NCBI RefSeq assembly: GCF_016808335.1
Contig: NC_053147.1
Location: 21,686,913 to 21,750,912, forward strand
Direction of reading: 5' to 3'
Length of the DNA: 64,000 bases
DNA from: Panicum virgatum
Taxonomy: Eukaryota; Streptophyta; Magnoliopsida; Poales; Poaceae
Shown here: piece after piece, positions 1 to 11,731 of the stretch
Numbering within the stretch: position 1 is the first letter of the stretch
Layout: each line of letters starts with the position of its first letter
Notes under the pieces: generated by a model
Seen by the model: the letters and a program-made list of their open reading frames with translations, nothing else
Databases searched by the model: none
What the model was told of the DNA's origin: nothing
Position numbers and translations under genes: made by a program

Positions 1-1389
1 TATTTGAAGCAGCTTTATAGTTATTTGCTTTATTCATTAATATCCGGATAGATGCAGATCCGATCTGACACCGGGACTCGATCGGCTCTTTAAAGCCGAT
101 GCAAGAGTCGTCCCGGGGAGCCGACCACGGCTCGAACTTACGTTTCCACATGTTTGTGTGTGCAGGTCAATCTTCGCAAGCACGTCCGCACCTTCCTGAT
201 CGGGTATAGATCAGGTGGCATGCCCTGCGTCTTCACAAGCCGCGGCGCGTTGCTGGAATTGCGGGCCGTCGACGAGGGAGCAGTGCCTGCCAGCGCCCCG
301 GCGACCTCCTGGCTCTTCGTGTTGCCTGTCGCTGCTCGCCGGTGGGTTTCGACCGACAACACCAGCCCAGTAGCAGCTCGGTACCAACAAAAGCCCACGG
401 CTGTTGGCCCCAGCCAATTAGTGGTTGGCCAGCCCGGCCCACTAGTTGTTGGGGGCTGGAGTTGCTGGCCGTCCACTCCACCCCAAACCCTAGCTCGCCC
501 ACCCGCCTCCTTGACGCCGCCTCCTCGTCTCGCTCTCTCCGGCCATCCCAAAACCCTAGCCTATCTTCTCTAGCTCTCCGATGGCCGGCCGCGGCCACCA
601 CCGGCCTTTCCTCCGCACCCTCCTGACCGCTCCTAGCCTCCGGCTCTCACCTCACTCTCTCCACTCGGCTCCTGACACTGGACCTCGAGCTCGCTCGTGT
701 TCTAAATCTGGAGCTCACTCATCCTCTCGTTGATTCAGCGGTCACAATGATGCTCTGGTGCTCCAGTCTCACAGATCTGTGAAGTCTTGACCGTGAGGAA
801 CCAAAAGCTCAATATCAATTAGTATTTGTATCATCTTTTATCTCTATGCCAGTTTTTTTATTGTCTTTGTTTCTTTTTCATCTAAAATTTAAGTTCATTT
901 GATATGTTATTGTGAAACTGTGTGAATGATTCATATTTCGAAATTGGTACATAGATCATGAGTTGAACAAGTGGTATTTTGCCCTGTGCCGGCACGGGCA
1001 CCAAGAGCCTAGCGTGCCGAGCGGCCCCACCTGACCCTATTATGAGGGTTTACGATCGCGTCTGGCCATGAGTCAGCACGCTAGGTGGCTCGGCACGGCC
1101 CAACCAAATGATCAGGCATAGGGCCGGACTGAATTATACGGAGTGGCCCATTTGCCCAACTATAGTGGGATGGAGTGAGTACTACTTTGTGCTAATGCGG
1201 CCATCTTACTTTCCAGACCTTGATGCCATATGAACATGATGTCCATAGTCAACTAGGCAACAATATCTTAACTTCTCAAGGGGCAAAAAAGTCCAGCTGA
1301 AAGACAAGACCAGGCCAAGTGGTAGGCCACCACAACAAGCAAGAAGAGAAGATGAAGGTCCAATCATGGTGCGTGAACAAAAGCCTCCC
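1..1389. other. Gene-free, repeat-like sequence
   Basis: I see no supportable gene here. Positions 60-330 are GC-rich and read like the edge of an LTR-type element, for example the paired words around gatcgggtatagatcagg at 198-215. Positions 980-1150 form another GC-rich patch rich in GTGCCG and CGGCAC words. ORFs between 138 and 626 overlap one another in several frames on both strands, which is expected of GC-rich non-coding DNA. Confidence 0.4.
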
Positions 1390-2572
1390 AACAGAGGCAA
1401 GAACTGATTCCGCTCGGCTCGTTCTTATCCGCTCGGCTACAGTAGAAAGGGGAGAAAAGGGCGACACCGAGGCGAAGAGGGCTTCCGGCGGTGATTCCGT
1501 CGGCCCCTCTCCTCTGCGGCGGCTGGTCCGGCGTCGGAGAGGGGGGTGGGCCGCGGAATCGTGGTTCGGATGTATATAGACTAGAGATAGTTATGTTTAG
1601 GTCGAGGTTTTGCCGGAGGAGCGGAGCGGTCGCTCCTGTTCGCATGCGGATGGCGGCGGTGCTTCCTCCTCGTTGGCCGGGTTTCCTCCTGCTCGTGGCT
1701 GGCAACAGCGGCGTGGCGGGGTGGATCTTGTTCCTTCTGTTGGTTGCCGGCGACGGCGGCGCGGCAATGTGGATTTTGATCCTCCAAGAACATACGTGTG
1801 AGTTCCTTTGCTTGGATTTTCTCTGTGAGGCGGGTTGGTGTCTATCCGGTGGCGTGCCGAATAAGTCTGGACTCTTCCCCGCTGGCGGAATGGACGGCGG
1901 CGTGAAGCTTTTGTTCCTCTTTCTCCTCTCCGTTCGCTTGGTGCTCAGTAGCGGTGCAAGGTGCTCTGCTGTCTTGGGCATTTCAAGTTTCGCGGATTAC
2001 GGCGTCGTGAGGATTGTCTTCCCCGTTGTGGGGCTGATTTGCCGGATTGCTGACTTGCTCAGCAATGGCGGCTCTTGTTTCCGATCGCCGGCTTTTGGGC
2101 CGGTGGCGGCAGAACCCCTTCCCCTCTTCTACTTTGCGAGCTGTGGGCCGGTGCTCGTTCATCGTCCAAGCAGCTCATGGAGTGGGGAGGTGGAACTTGG
2201 CCGGCTTCGGCATGGAGCAGGAAGGATGTGGAAGTTTCGGCTCGATCCCGCCTGCAGGAATGTTGGTCATTGTTCTATGGGCACAGTCTCTCGGCATGCT
2301 TGCTCAGCGTTTGCCTTTGCGACCTCCTATTCGAATCTTCGTATAGGTTGGGGTTGAGTTTGAAGTTTTTTCTATTTTTCTGCTGTGTCGATGGGTGTAA
2401 CTAGGCGTAATTGTGGCTCACGAGCTGGCCATATAGGTGTTTTAGTGCGAATATGATGGGTGAGTGGCGGTCTATAGCCCCACCATTTTGTTCTGGGACA
2501 CCTGATGTCTTATTGTAACAATGTTCGTGAGTAATGAATGAAACACCCTGTCTCAAAAAAAAAAACAGAGGC
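1390..2572 (+). mobile_element. Poly(A)-tailed retroposed sequence
   Basis: A GC-rich block about 1.17 kb long ends in a 12-13-base A run (2554-2565) preceded by a typical transcript end (tgtaacaatg ... gtaatgaatgaaa). The nonamer aacagaggc occurs just before the block (1390-1398) and again straight after the A tail (2564-2572), as expected of a target-site duplication from LINE-type retroposition. A 288-codon open frame spans 1491-2357, but its product is compositionally odd and matches no family I know. It could be a non-LTR element remnant or a retroposed transcript. The duplication is short and could be partly chance. Confidence 0.45.
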
Positions 2573-3406
2573 GATCGTCCCAGTCCTCCCCTCCGTCCAT
2601 CTCCGCCCCACAACCCCTACCCTCACCACCCGTCCGATCACGTCGACGTCCATTTCCTCCTCCACAGAACGCCCCCCTTTCCAGGATTCTCCTCTTCCGC
2701 CTCCCCCCGATCGCCGATAAAACGGAAAGCAGTGGATCGGACGTCACCAAAAAGATCGGTGGGGAGACGAGAGAGAAAGGGGACGTGAAAGGCGAAAAGG
2801 GGGAGGAACTGGGAAAGCAGAGTAGTCGGGTGAAAGTTTCTCCCCGGGAGAGGCAGCTCGGCGGCAACGGAGAGAGGCCTTCCGCCTGCGGCCTGCGGCC
2901 TGCTCTACCGACTACCGTCGGTTCCATACTTCCATGTCCTTCTCCGTCTCGAGATGAGGTTCTGATGCCGGAATCCTGCTTTTCCGGCTATTTTACCGCC
3001 TGGGGGTTTCACGTTGATGCGGCGTGGTTTCAAGTCCCCACTCCCTGAATTCTGTCTCCACGGCTTCCAGTCAGACGCTCAAAGCTTCGCTCTACCATCT
3101 CGCTGAATTGCTTTTCGTCCAATTTGGGCAGCTCGCTGTTGCTTGCAGGAGATCGCTGCCCTTTCTTGGATGCTGCGGAGGTCTACTGCTGTGTTCGGTG
3201 GTGAGGTCTGCTGCTGCCCTGCAAGTTAGTTTGATCTCAATCTCTGATCGGCAATTCAATTGTTACAGCCTCTAGCAGCATCCTTGCAGAACCAAGTTCT
3301 TTGATTCTTTCATCCTGCTTCTCTTTCTTTTTGGGTATCTCCCCCGTGCAACTTGTCCATTGACCATAGGAGGAGGAAATTGTTCTTTGGCTCATTCTCT
3401 GTCACA

Positions 3407-4090
3407 ATGGACGATGGAGCTGACCTCCCCTGCCAATTGCTCTTCTCCCACCCGGAGGTGCCTGGCAGTTTCGACGAGCTCTTCAACAGCGCCACAACGA
3501 CCTGCACCCACACGCACAGCTGCAACCCTCCCGGCCCGTCGGGCCCCATGCACACCCACACGTGCCTGCACACGCACACCCAGGTCCTCGCCGGAGGCGC
3601 CGAGGGCGACGACGCCAGAGAGGACCCGGCCAAGCCACGGAGACCGTTGGGGAACAGGGAGGCCGTGCGCAAGTACCGGGAGAAGAAGAAGGCGCACGCG
3701 GCTTTCTTGGAGGAGGAGGTCAAGAAGCTCCGAGCCGCCAACCAGCAGCTGCTGGGGAGGCTGCAGGACCATGCCGCACTGGAGGCAGAGGTGATGAGGC
3801 TCAGGAGCCTCCTGCTCGATGTCCGTGGTAAGATTGACGCCGAGGTCAGCGCGTCCCCTTTCCAGAAGCCGTGCAGTGTTGGCTCTGTGGTCTCTGCTGA
3901 TCCTGCTCCGTGCTTCAATGGCAACTCTGAGGTAGCAGGAGCCTGGGAGGAGAGCTCCATACCATCGGCTGCAGATTGCAGGATAGATGAAGGCGGTGGT
4001 GTGTCACGAGAAATTGATGTTCCAGAAGGTTTGCATCATTCCATGGATGTTGTTGCAAACTTTGTGGGTTCTGATTCTCTAGCTGAATGA
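3407..4090 (+). CDS. Group F bZIP transcription factor (bZIP19/bZIP23-type zinc-deficiency regulator)
   Basis: The 227-aa protein is encoded by one uninterrupted exon. Residues 33-58 form a Cys/His-rich segment with Cys at 33, 39 and 53 and repeated HTH triplets, the zinc-sensor motif typical of group F bZIPs. Residues 79-98 are the basic region (GNREAVRKYREKKKAH), with the invariant N-x7-R spacing at N83 and R91. A leucine zipper follows to about residue 140. In this family the protein binds zinc-deficiency response elements in the nucleus and activates ZIP transporter genes when cellular zinc is low; zinc binding to the sensor switches it off. An in-frame ATG lies 54 nt upstream (3353), but the 3407 start gives the family N-terminus (MDDG). 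The coding part is intronless as in rice relatives; a 5'-leader intron upstream is possible but not proven. No operon or linked zinc gene is present. Confidence 0.93.
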   Translation: MDDGADLPCQLLFSHPEVPGSFDELFNSATTTCTHTHSCNPPGPSGPMHTHTCLHTHTQVLAGGAEGDDAREDPAKPRRPLGNREAVRKYREKKKAHAAFLEEEVKKLRAANQQLLGRLQDHAALEAEVMRLRSLLLDVRGKIDAEVSASPFQKPCSVGSVVSADPAPCFNGNSEVAGAWEESSIPSAADCRIDEGGGVSREIDVPEGLHHSMDVVANFVGSDSLAE

Positions 4091-4167
4091 GCGCTTGCCT
4101 GATTGGCAGTTTTTTTTTTAACCTCTGCCAGCTTCTTTGATCTTACTTCAGAGATCAATTCTCATGG

Positions 4168-4173
4168 AATAAA
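4168..4173 (+). terminator. Poly(A) signal of the bZIP gene
   Basis: AATAAA lies 78 nt after the bZIP stop codon, in AT-rich sequence that follows a T run at about 4111-4119. The distance and context fit a plant near-upstream element. Confidence 0.55.
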
Positions 4174-4199
4174 GAATGAGGAACTGACTATAGAATAGA

Positions 4200-6654
4200 A
4201 GTGTAGAACTATCTTTAGATGTACTATATGTTTCTTATGTTGATGTTCAGTGTGGACAGTGTACAGACTTGTTGTATAGTAGCACTGGAAATTTAAAAAC
4301 TGCCAATATCTAAGACATTCTACAAAATTCTTTGCCGGCATGTCAAATTGTCAAATAAGTGTAATTGATTTCTGATTTGGAATTTGTTTGTACCCATCTG
4401 AAATTCTATGAGACTACTGATAAAATGCTCTGCATACAATTAGAGCACTGAATTCACTGGGCACAATGAATTTGCTTACCTTGTGGGTGAAAATAGGGCA
4501 ATGTTGTGGTGTTCAACTGTTTGGAGCAATTCAGGAATTTCTTGAGTCAAATTTGAATTGAGCAGGTGTCAAGATTCTGCAGCAAAGAGCAAGATATGAT
4601 CTCAGGCTCCATCAACGGAGTTCGGTGTTATACTGCTGTCTGCTCTCATCTGCTTTGAAAGATCTTTTTTCTTTTGGAATCGTGCTTTGATAGAACTACT
4701 ATTGCTAATCGTTGAACCAATGAATATATTGGTTCTGCACAAATGCACTATAACACCTCACTGGCATTACTGCTACTTGGGTTTTTTCGGACAACTATCT
4801 GATCTCACTAGTCTGAGATTCATACTTACCTTCAGCCTTGTTCCTCTGGATTTCAGCATGCTCAGAATGTATCATGTGAAGTCAGGATCGTATAATACGT
4901 AAGTCCTGAGTAGCAGTGAAACAAAAAAGAATGATATTGTTCGAACCGATATCAGCGAGTGATCGTATCAACTGATATGATATCGGTTCGCACAATAATC
5001 ATGTCAACTGATATTGGTTCATACACCAAAATGTCTGTACGAACTTGGAAGTCATATACTCATATCAACTGTTGCTGCAAAATAATCACGGGACCATGGC
5101 TATCATCTTGACACAATTTCTGCTCACGCATTATGTATCACGCCTTCAAGTGCTTCTGTGAAACAGAAATTTAAACATGCATTGCTGTTGTTGTCACTGC
5201 ATCGGTTGCATTTTTCAGCAGTATAATTTTTGTGATTTTACGAAAATGGAAACACAAAAGGAAATGGGGTCACCAGTCACCACAAATCATATCATCTTGA
5301 GATATTTTTTTAAAAAAATGCTTATTCATTATGTAAGAAAACTCGGGCTGCCATTTTGGCTGCCTGAACTTTTGTTACCAAGAGAACAATTTACAAGGGG
5401 GTAAGGACTTTGCAGAGTGTTGCATCTTAGATGGGGAAATAGGAAGAAGGAAGGCAAAAGAAACTGTCAATTAATCAAACATATACTCGATGCACTAGAG
5501 GATCTACAGGCTATAATACAGATAGATTTTGGAACAAAATCTAACTATGTCTCTAATCATAAATCCATGTGCCTCAGCACCAGTTGGGTGACTCGCGAGA
5601 TGTAAGCGTTCAAAGAAGAACAATCTTGTTCTTGAAATAGGAGTTTGAATTGACGTCGTTTTTATAGTTCTGTCATTCTGTGTATCTTTGATTCGTGTGT
5701 GCCACAAACACTATGGATTGTCATCTCCATCATTGACAGTTCTAGAAAATATAGTCCGATTATTGATGGCTAACCACTCCTCTTTGACTGCAAAATCACA
5801 CCAAAAACAATAAAACATGTCACCATCTATTAATTTACTTATCTTTGAGACCATTCATCTTCACTTGCAATTACATGACTTTAGAAATAAGCTGATACCT
5901 TTTCCAGCACCATCAGTGGATTATTTGTTTTGCTTTCTAGAAAAACTCTACGGGTTGTTTAGGCAGTTGGCGGCTCATGACGTGATTGTACACGGGTGCA
6001 CGTATCCAATCAGTTGACCAGATTATTAGTATGTTTCTTTACTTCATGTATGTCCATCAAACCTTGCCATACATGACTTTGCAACCAACAGCTGTTGAGA
6101 TAGAATAAGCAGGTGTCAAATCTGGCTAGGAAGATGAACAGTTTCAACTAAGTTTGCCTACGTCATGCGATGTTCAAACACATTTTTTCATATGCACATC
6201 AATTATCATATGTTGCAGATGCGTGTTCAAACACATATTTTAAATGTATAGGATGGTGGAGCTGCCAAAAGTTGGCTTCTTGACACAGGCTCGGCACGAA
6301 TGGAACCAGCCTGACGAAATTTTTTTGCGAAGAGAAGCAAACAGGCCGGCGTCAGCAAACTGTTGCAAAAGAATGCGCACCCGGGATGAAGAAACACTGA
6401 TTGACACCGCCTATCACCGTCACCGATAGGAGCATTGGACAGACAAGAACCCTGTAGGAGGTCGCAGGCGTTGAGCATGCACAAGCCAGTCAATCTGCAC
6501 AGGTACAGGCGTCCCTTTCAGATCTCAACTTCCAGAGGAGCTCCGACCAACCATCAAGCAGCAGCGATGTCCTCGTGTCGAGGACCAAAGATATCTACAT
6601 GCACAGGCAACCCGTCTGCCAAGATGGTGATGCTGAGGCAATTTGCCTAAAATG
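4200..6654. other. Intergenic, AT-rich, no gene seen
   Basis: About 2.4 kb separates the bZIP 3' end from the ZNF830 3' end. Only short, biased ORFs occur, none with recognisable domains. The one structured site is the palindrome near 4.95 kb. The two flanking genes converge on this region. Confidence 0.6.
4942..4990. repeat. Inverted repeat with 13-bp arms
   Basis: CGAACCGATATCA at 4942-4954 is the exact reverse complement of 4978-4990, with a 23-nt loop. A degenerate third half-arm (ctgatattggttc) follows at about 5009-5021. It may be a hairpin or a decayed MITE tip; no function is assigned. Confidence 0.6.
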
Positions 6655-6656
6655 TA

Positions 6657-6849
6657 CTCCGTCCCAAAATAAATATAGTTTTAGAAATTGGGCACGAGAA
6701 TTGAGAAGGAATAAAAAAAATAGAGAGTGCACATGAAACAAAAAAGGGCAGAGAAGAAGAGAGAGAGAGTTGTATTGAAAAGTGAGAACTACATTTATTT
6801 TGGACAAATTTTGAATCCTAAAACTACACTTATTTTGGGACAGCGGGAG
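6657..6849. mobile_element. Stowaway MITE
   Basis: A 193-bp element flanked by TA dinucleotides (6655-6656 and 6850-6851). Its ends, CTCCGTCCCAAAATAAAT and the complementary ATTTTGGGACAGCGGGAG, are the classic grass Stowaway (Tc1/mariner) terminal inverted repeats. It lies downstream of ZNF830 and, on the minus strand, contributes AATAAA-type words that could serve as that gene's poly(A) signal. Confidence 0.9.
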
Positions 6850-7181
6850 TATACAATTAAGAGAAACATGTAAAATATTCAATGTACGGTCCATTTTGGA
6901 ACAAGTTAATCATCGCTCAAAATTTGCTACAAAATTTGCTTCAGACAAAGAAGTTCAATCAGTCATCACATGCGATTCGCAGTCAAGTCATGGTGGTCGG
7001 AACTCCGGTCTATACAAAGTTGCCCATGGTGCTACTGAGGGAGGGAAGGAAAGATGTAGAAGTCAAAAGTATTCTTCATGTAGAAAAAAACTGAAGTACT
7101 GGGCTACAATTCTCGATGATGGTGGGTTCTTAAAGTTCTCTATTTCCACGGTAGGTTGGTGCCAGTTACAAAATCTTTCCA

Positions 7182-10100
7182 TCATTTTAAATGCTGCGCT
7201 CTCCAGTCAACTGCAAAATCTGTGCTGTCATCCTCTTCATCACTTGATGAATCGCTGCTGGACTCCGTGTCCATACCTACAGGCTTGCTATTTACTTTAG
7301 CAGTACGGGCAGCTTTTGACTCAACGAGTTGTTTCTTCAACATATCTACTTGCTGCCTGTACTCCCTGTGTACAAATGAAAAGATGGTCACAATAAAAAC
7401 CTTTTCACTTTGCTAAGAATGTGGTCCCTTTTTTTTTACCCAATGTAACTGGATGTGAATAAGTATCTTACTGTTGCTCTAGAGTCAAGTACTCCTCCCT
7501 CTCAGCAGCAGCATCAATCTGCAGCATAAATGCAAAGTTTGCTCATATCAGCAGTGTGGAGTTAACATGTGCAATTATAGGCACGTATTCTTTTTCACCA
7601 TTAGCATAGGAAGTAGAATACAAGTTAGCCTAACCTCCTCTTCTTCAAGGCGATCATCAACTTCCTGCAGGTCCTCTTGAATTTCCTTCTCAAATTCTTT
7701 GTATGCATCACTGTACAAGAGTTTTTATGAATTAGCAAGATAAAAAAAACTTGACCTGCGGGGGGTAAGACCGCCCCCACAGCATTGTTTGAGAGGTAGA
7801 ATGACATTCTCACAACAGGCCAAGAAAACCCCCGAACCCCTGCCCCACCCGTACACGGGGGTCCGTCGCCTTGTGAGTTAGGCCGGACCTCAAACCATGC
7901 TTTGGAAATGGGAACAGGCGAGGGGATTTTTTTACCCCACGGACCGGAAATTCGCTCCACACGGGAATCGAACCCCGGCCGCGGGGGTGCCACTGGACGC
8001 CCTCGACCAACCGAGCTAGCGACCTTAGGCAATTAGCAAGATAATGTAGTGTACATAACAAGAACCACATATAATAATAATTTACTAAGTCTATACTGCA
8101 TTACCGCTGCAGATTTTGATCTTGACTGATGCAAAATGCAAAATACATGTGGAAATAACAATGCATGACTTGGCTTACAAAATCATCCTCATGCTGTTAA
8201 ATTATGCTAATCAGCCACTGCAAAGCACCAACATCATCAAATGCTATTCAAAATATAACCAGTCAATCCTGGTTATTTATCGAATTTAAAATTGTCAAAG
8301 GAAGAGAGAAATGCATGATTAATTAAGGGTGGTTCTGGTGAAAATGGCCACGTATTTCAGATGCAATGCAAATGCAAGAGGTGAACATGAAAACTTACTT
8401 CATGTCAACTTTTTGAGGTTGGATACCACGTGCCCGGAGATCAGCATCTTTGTTATCAAAGAAACCTTCAGGCAATGATGCCTTTACTTGAGCAGTTCCT
8501 GAACTCTTTGCCTCTTTAGACAATGAACCAGGTTCACTGGATTGCATGCCATTGCCAGTTTTGTTGTTATCAAAGAAGCCATCAGGGATACCTTTCACCT
8601 GCATGTGATTGGAATTGGCGATGTCTCCAGATGTACTAAGTTCGTTAGCAGCTGGGGCTGGAGGTGGAGCTTCATCTTCATCTGCATCTGCATAGTCGAA
8701 AAAATTCCCTGGAAGGATTCCTTTGGCATTCGTGCTGGTATGACTCCCTTTCTTTGCCATTTGATCTGGCCTAACAGATGGTTTATCTGTGCTTGCTTCT
8801 TTGGCCTTCGGTTGAATAACAGAAACTTCACGGCGCACAGACCTTCCTTCAGGACCAGTATCTAGTATCAAAGTTGTTGAATTAGCGGAGACAATGATCT
8901 GTGCAAAACCTTTAAGTTTACTAGGACTGCTAACAGATAAGCATCATATTATGCTTTAGCATAATAGTACGAGTAGGAAGCTATACTGAGAATACATTTG
9001 TTTTATATGTTCCATAAAACAAAATGTTCAAAACCCCTTATAAGTATCAATTTAAGATTATTGTGCTTTATTCAGATATTTGTAAAATATCTAAAACAAC
9101 TTCACAATGTATCGAACCCTACACCATGTTTTACTTAACATAGTTAGTAACACACTTATATATTTAATGATTTATCAGATACAGTTAGGAATGTAATTGC
9201 AATTTTTTGGTAGACGTAAATAAGGTAACGGTTGGCATACAGAGATTAAAATGATATGTCAACACAGATGTTTTCTGAGAAAATAAAATCCGAATAGATT
9301 ACATTGCATAATAAACCAGTGGCAGGACAAAAGGAATAATCAGTCAATCAGAAGTAGCTAAGGCAAAAGAAGAAAATTTATTTCCATGATAATGATAATG
9401 CATCTGACTTACAACCACAGAAACATGGCATGTAAAACAATAGAAGCAAAATGTCCACACAGTATTACTATAGAGCCAGTTAAGTTTACGCTATTTGGAG
9501 AAAGGGAGGTTGTTTGGTATTCTCACCATCATTTCGCCTTTTTGTTCCCTGATTATCAAAAAAATTGGTAGGTAGTGTGGTAGATTTTTGCTTGTGAGAC
9601 TCCACTGGTTGTTCCTGCTTGGTATTATTGCCTCGAGATCCTGCACCTGCTGCAGCCTTAGCAGTTGCTGCAGCTTTTGCCTATTATCAAAATACAAGCT
9701 CAGTTCAGAAGCAGTAAGGACAGGCACCTTCAATAGCAAATACACTTTGAATGCACAATGCAGTGTATGAATACAATTTTACAAACTATCAGCTCATTCT
9801 TGGAGCGATTAATTATACTTAGTATCTATCTCAACACAGAAATCATGTTCTGGCAGCTCTTGTGGAAAGACATGTATGCTATTTGATAGTAAGCAATAAC
9901 TACAGACAACATAGATAAGGGAAAATAGTGGTTTTCACCAAAGATTACATGCTGTTGACTATGGTTAATACATATAAAATATTACCACCAAAACTCTGAA
10001 TGGATAACTAGAATTTTTTTATAGAAAAGAAAACCACATCAAACCAATCCTTAGAATAAGCCAGTAGAGTAGTAGACAGAGGGTAAACCATTGGACTGCC

Positions 10101-11414
10101 ATGAACACATGAATAAATAGGCATGAAACTTCTTCCATAGTCTGTGGAAGTTCAGAGGTGTGCTCAAAGGGGTTCAAATTAAATGGCTAGCAAAAGAAAC
10201 AAAACAACATAGGTGTCAAATATGTACTTGTACTGGCACTGTTTAGTTTTCATATGGAACTAGCGATACAAGCAGAGAAAACCACATTTTCTTCTTATAT
10301 TAGATAACACTTCTTTCCTCTAAATGAACTAATGAAGTGATGGACAAGACTAAGTTTTAAGATATCACAGCGTAGTATAATGGATTGTGTGTCACTGCCT
10401 TTAAACAACCACTCGAGCTATCCTCTGAACATGGCCAGCACTCACACTACAAGTCAACCAATGTTCTCGAGTCATCCAAGTAGCGGCTTATCCACGATTA
10501 GTCGATGTTCAATTGTCATACTAGTGTATTACCTATTATATACACTTATATATGACATACTTAGTATACAGGGCCTGGTCAGTATATGGACCTGAGAGTA
10601 GAATTGAATAATCAATAATAGTTGCCCAAATCGATTGCTCAGTGGGCAACAATTTTACCTCATGATGCTTCCGTGACACTTGGTGTGCAGGCCAAAGTGC
10701 TTCAGACTTTAAAGTAATATTGCAGACTCTGCATATGGGCTGATCGAATTCATTATACCTGCACAAGGTTATACAACTTATAGATGTCAATTCGTTAGCT
10801 CATACTTGCATTATTTAATTATAATCCGGGGTACAATGTGAGAAGCATTTTCAATGTGTAGCTATAACTTAAAACAAGTTCTGATTTTACATGTACTGTC
10901 AAGGTCTATGACAACCTCTGTAGAATCAATGAATGATGAAAGATGCTGGAATCCACTGTGCACTCTAAAACTAATTTTTCTGATGACATTTCGGCTATGG
11001 AAATATGGAATGCATTAGCATACATACCATACCATGAGAGTGTAACATATTGATTCAGGGAGCTATACAGCATCCGGAACTATTGTCTACTGTTAGAGCG
11101 AATCAACAAATCTACTGGTTAGAGGTTTAAGCACCACTACCTGGACCCTCACAATTCGCGCCGGCTGTTCGTCAGAATGCCCTAGGGTTTACACCACCTA
11201 TCAGTACGGCAGCCAACCCAACCATCCCCACGAGTCCCGACCACGGAACCAACATAGCGGTAGGATTCCGAAGCCCAACCCGGAACCAAACCGAAGACAC
11301 GGATCAAGATAGAGAGTCGGAGCGGAACCTGACGAGGGAGGGGTCGATGCGTCGCTGCTGCTTCTCCTTTGTCTCGCGGAGCTTCGCGCGGAAGATGGCC
11401 TTCCTCTGATCCAT
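7182..11414 (-). CDS. ZNF830: ZNF830-type C2H2 zinc-finger protein, seven exons
   Basis: The exons on the minus strand are 11414-11329, 10758-10659, 9680-9527, 8861-8399, 7710-7635, 7518-7472 and 7365-7182. All introns are GT-AG, and the 1110 nt join without a frame break into 369 aa (human ZNF830 is of similar length). Residues 38-60 form one matrin-type C2H2 finger (C38, C41, H54, H60). An Ala/Lys-rich linker follows. Four copies of an [LI]Pxx-FFD motif lie at about 98-105, 163-170, 205-212 and 243-250. A Glu-rich coiled coil covers about 275-330, and the Ser/Asp-rich tail ends with the family-typical acidic stretch and DWRAQ. Family members are nuclear, linked to the spliceosome and, in animals, to DNA-damage checkpoints and early embryo survival. 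The start was chosen because the exon 1 splice gives a continuous N-terminus into the finger. Confidence 0.93.
7744..8030 (-). mobile_element. tRNA-derived SINE in ZNF830 intron 4
   Basis: The element is flanked by a perfect 14-bp target duplication, aattagcaagataa, at 7730-7743 and 8031-8044. On the minus strand it starts with a tRNA-like head. An RNA polymerase III A box (TAGCTCGGTTGG) lies at 8018-8007 and a perfect B box (GGTTCGATTCC) at 7974-7964. It ends in a T run next to the left duplication, a tail style known from grass p-SINE/Au-type SINEs. It lies in the same orientation as the host gene and does not touch a splice site. Confidence 0.92.
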
Positions 11415-11731
11415 GCAGGGCAAGGCCGTCCTCTGGAACAGGAAGGATTTCGCCCTCGCCCGCGGCGGGATACGGCAGCTGGTGGCGCGGTTCTGGAGAA
11501 ACGGGAGCTGTCGGGGGGACTCGGGGAGAAACGGGAAGGGAGGAAGGAACAGGACGGAGACGGCGTCTGCTCGACCCGGTGGTTGTTGGGCTGAATCAGC
11601 CAGCAGGGCCTTGTTGCGCGCGCGTTGGTTTGGGAGGCCTGTGATTTTGGCGGATTCTTCGGCCCAGTACACACAAGCTCTCTCTCCAAGTCGAAGTGAC
11701 GCGTGATGCGTGCGTTTGGAAAAGCATGTCT

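Noticed and set aside
1491..2357. 288-codon ORF as a cellular gene
   Set aside because: It lies inside the poly(A)-tailed retroposed unit; no family match and the composition is atypical.
7964..8018. tRNA gene on the minus strand
   Set aside because: A and B boxes are present, but there is no cloverleaf acceptor stem; the 14-bp duplications and tail show a SINE.
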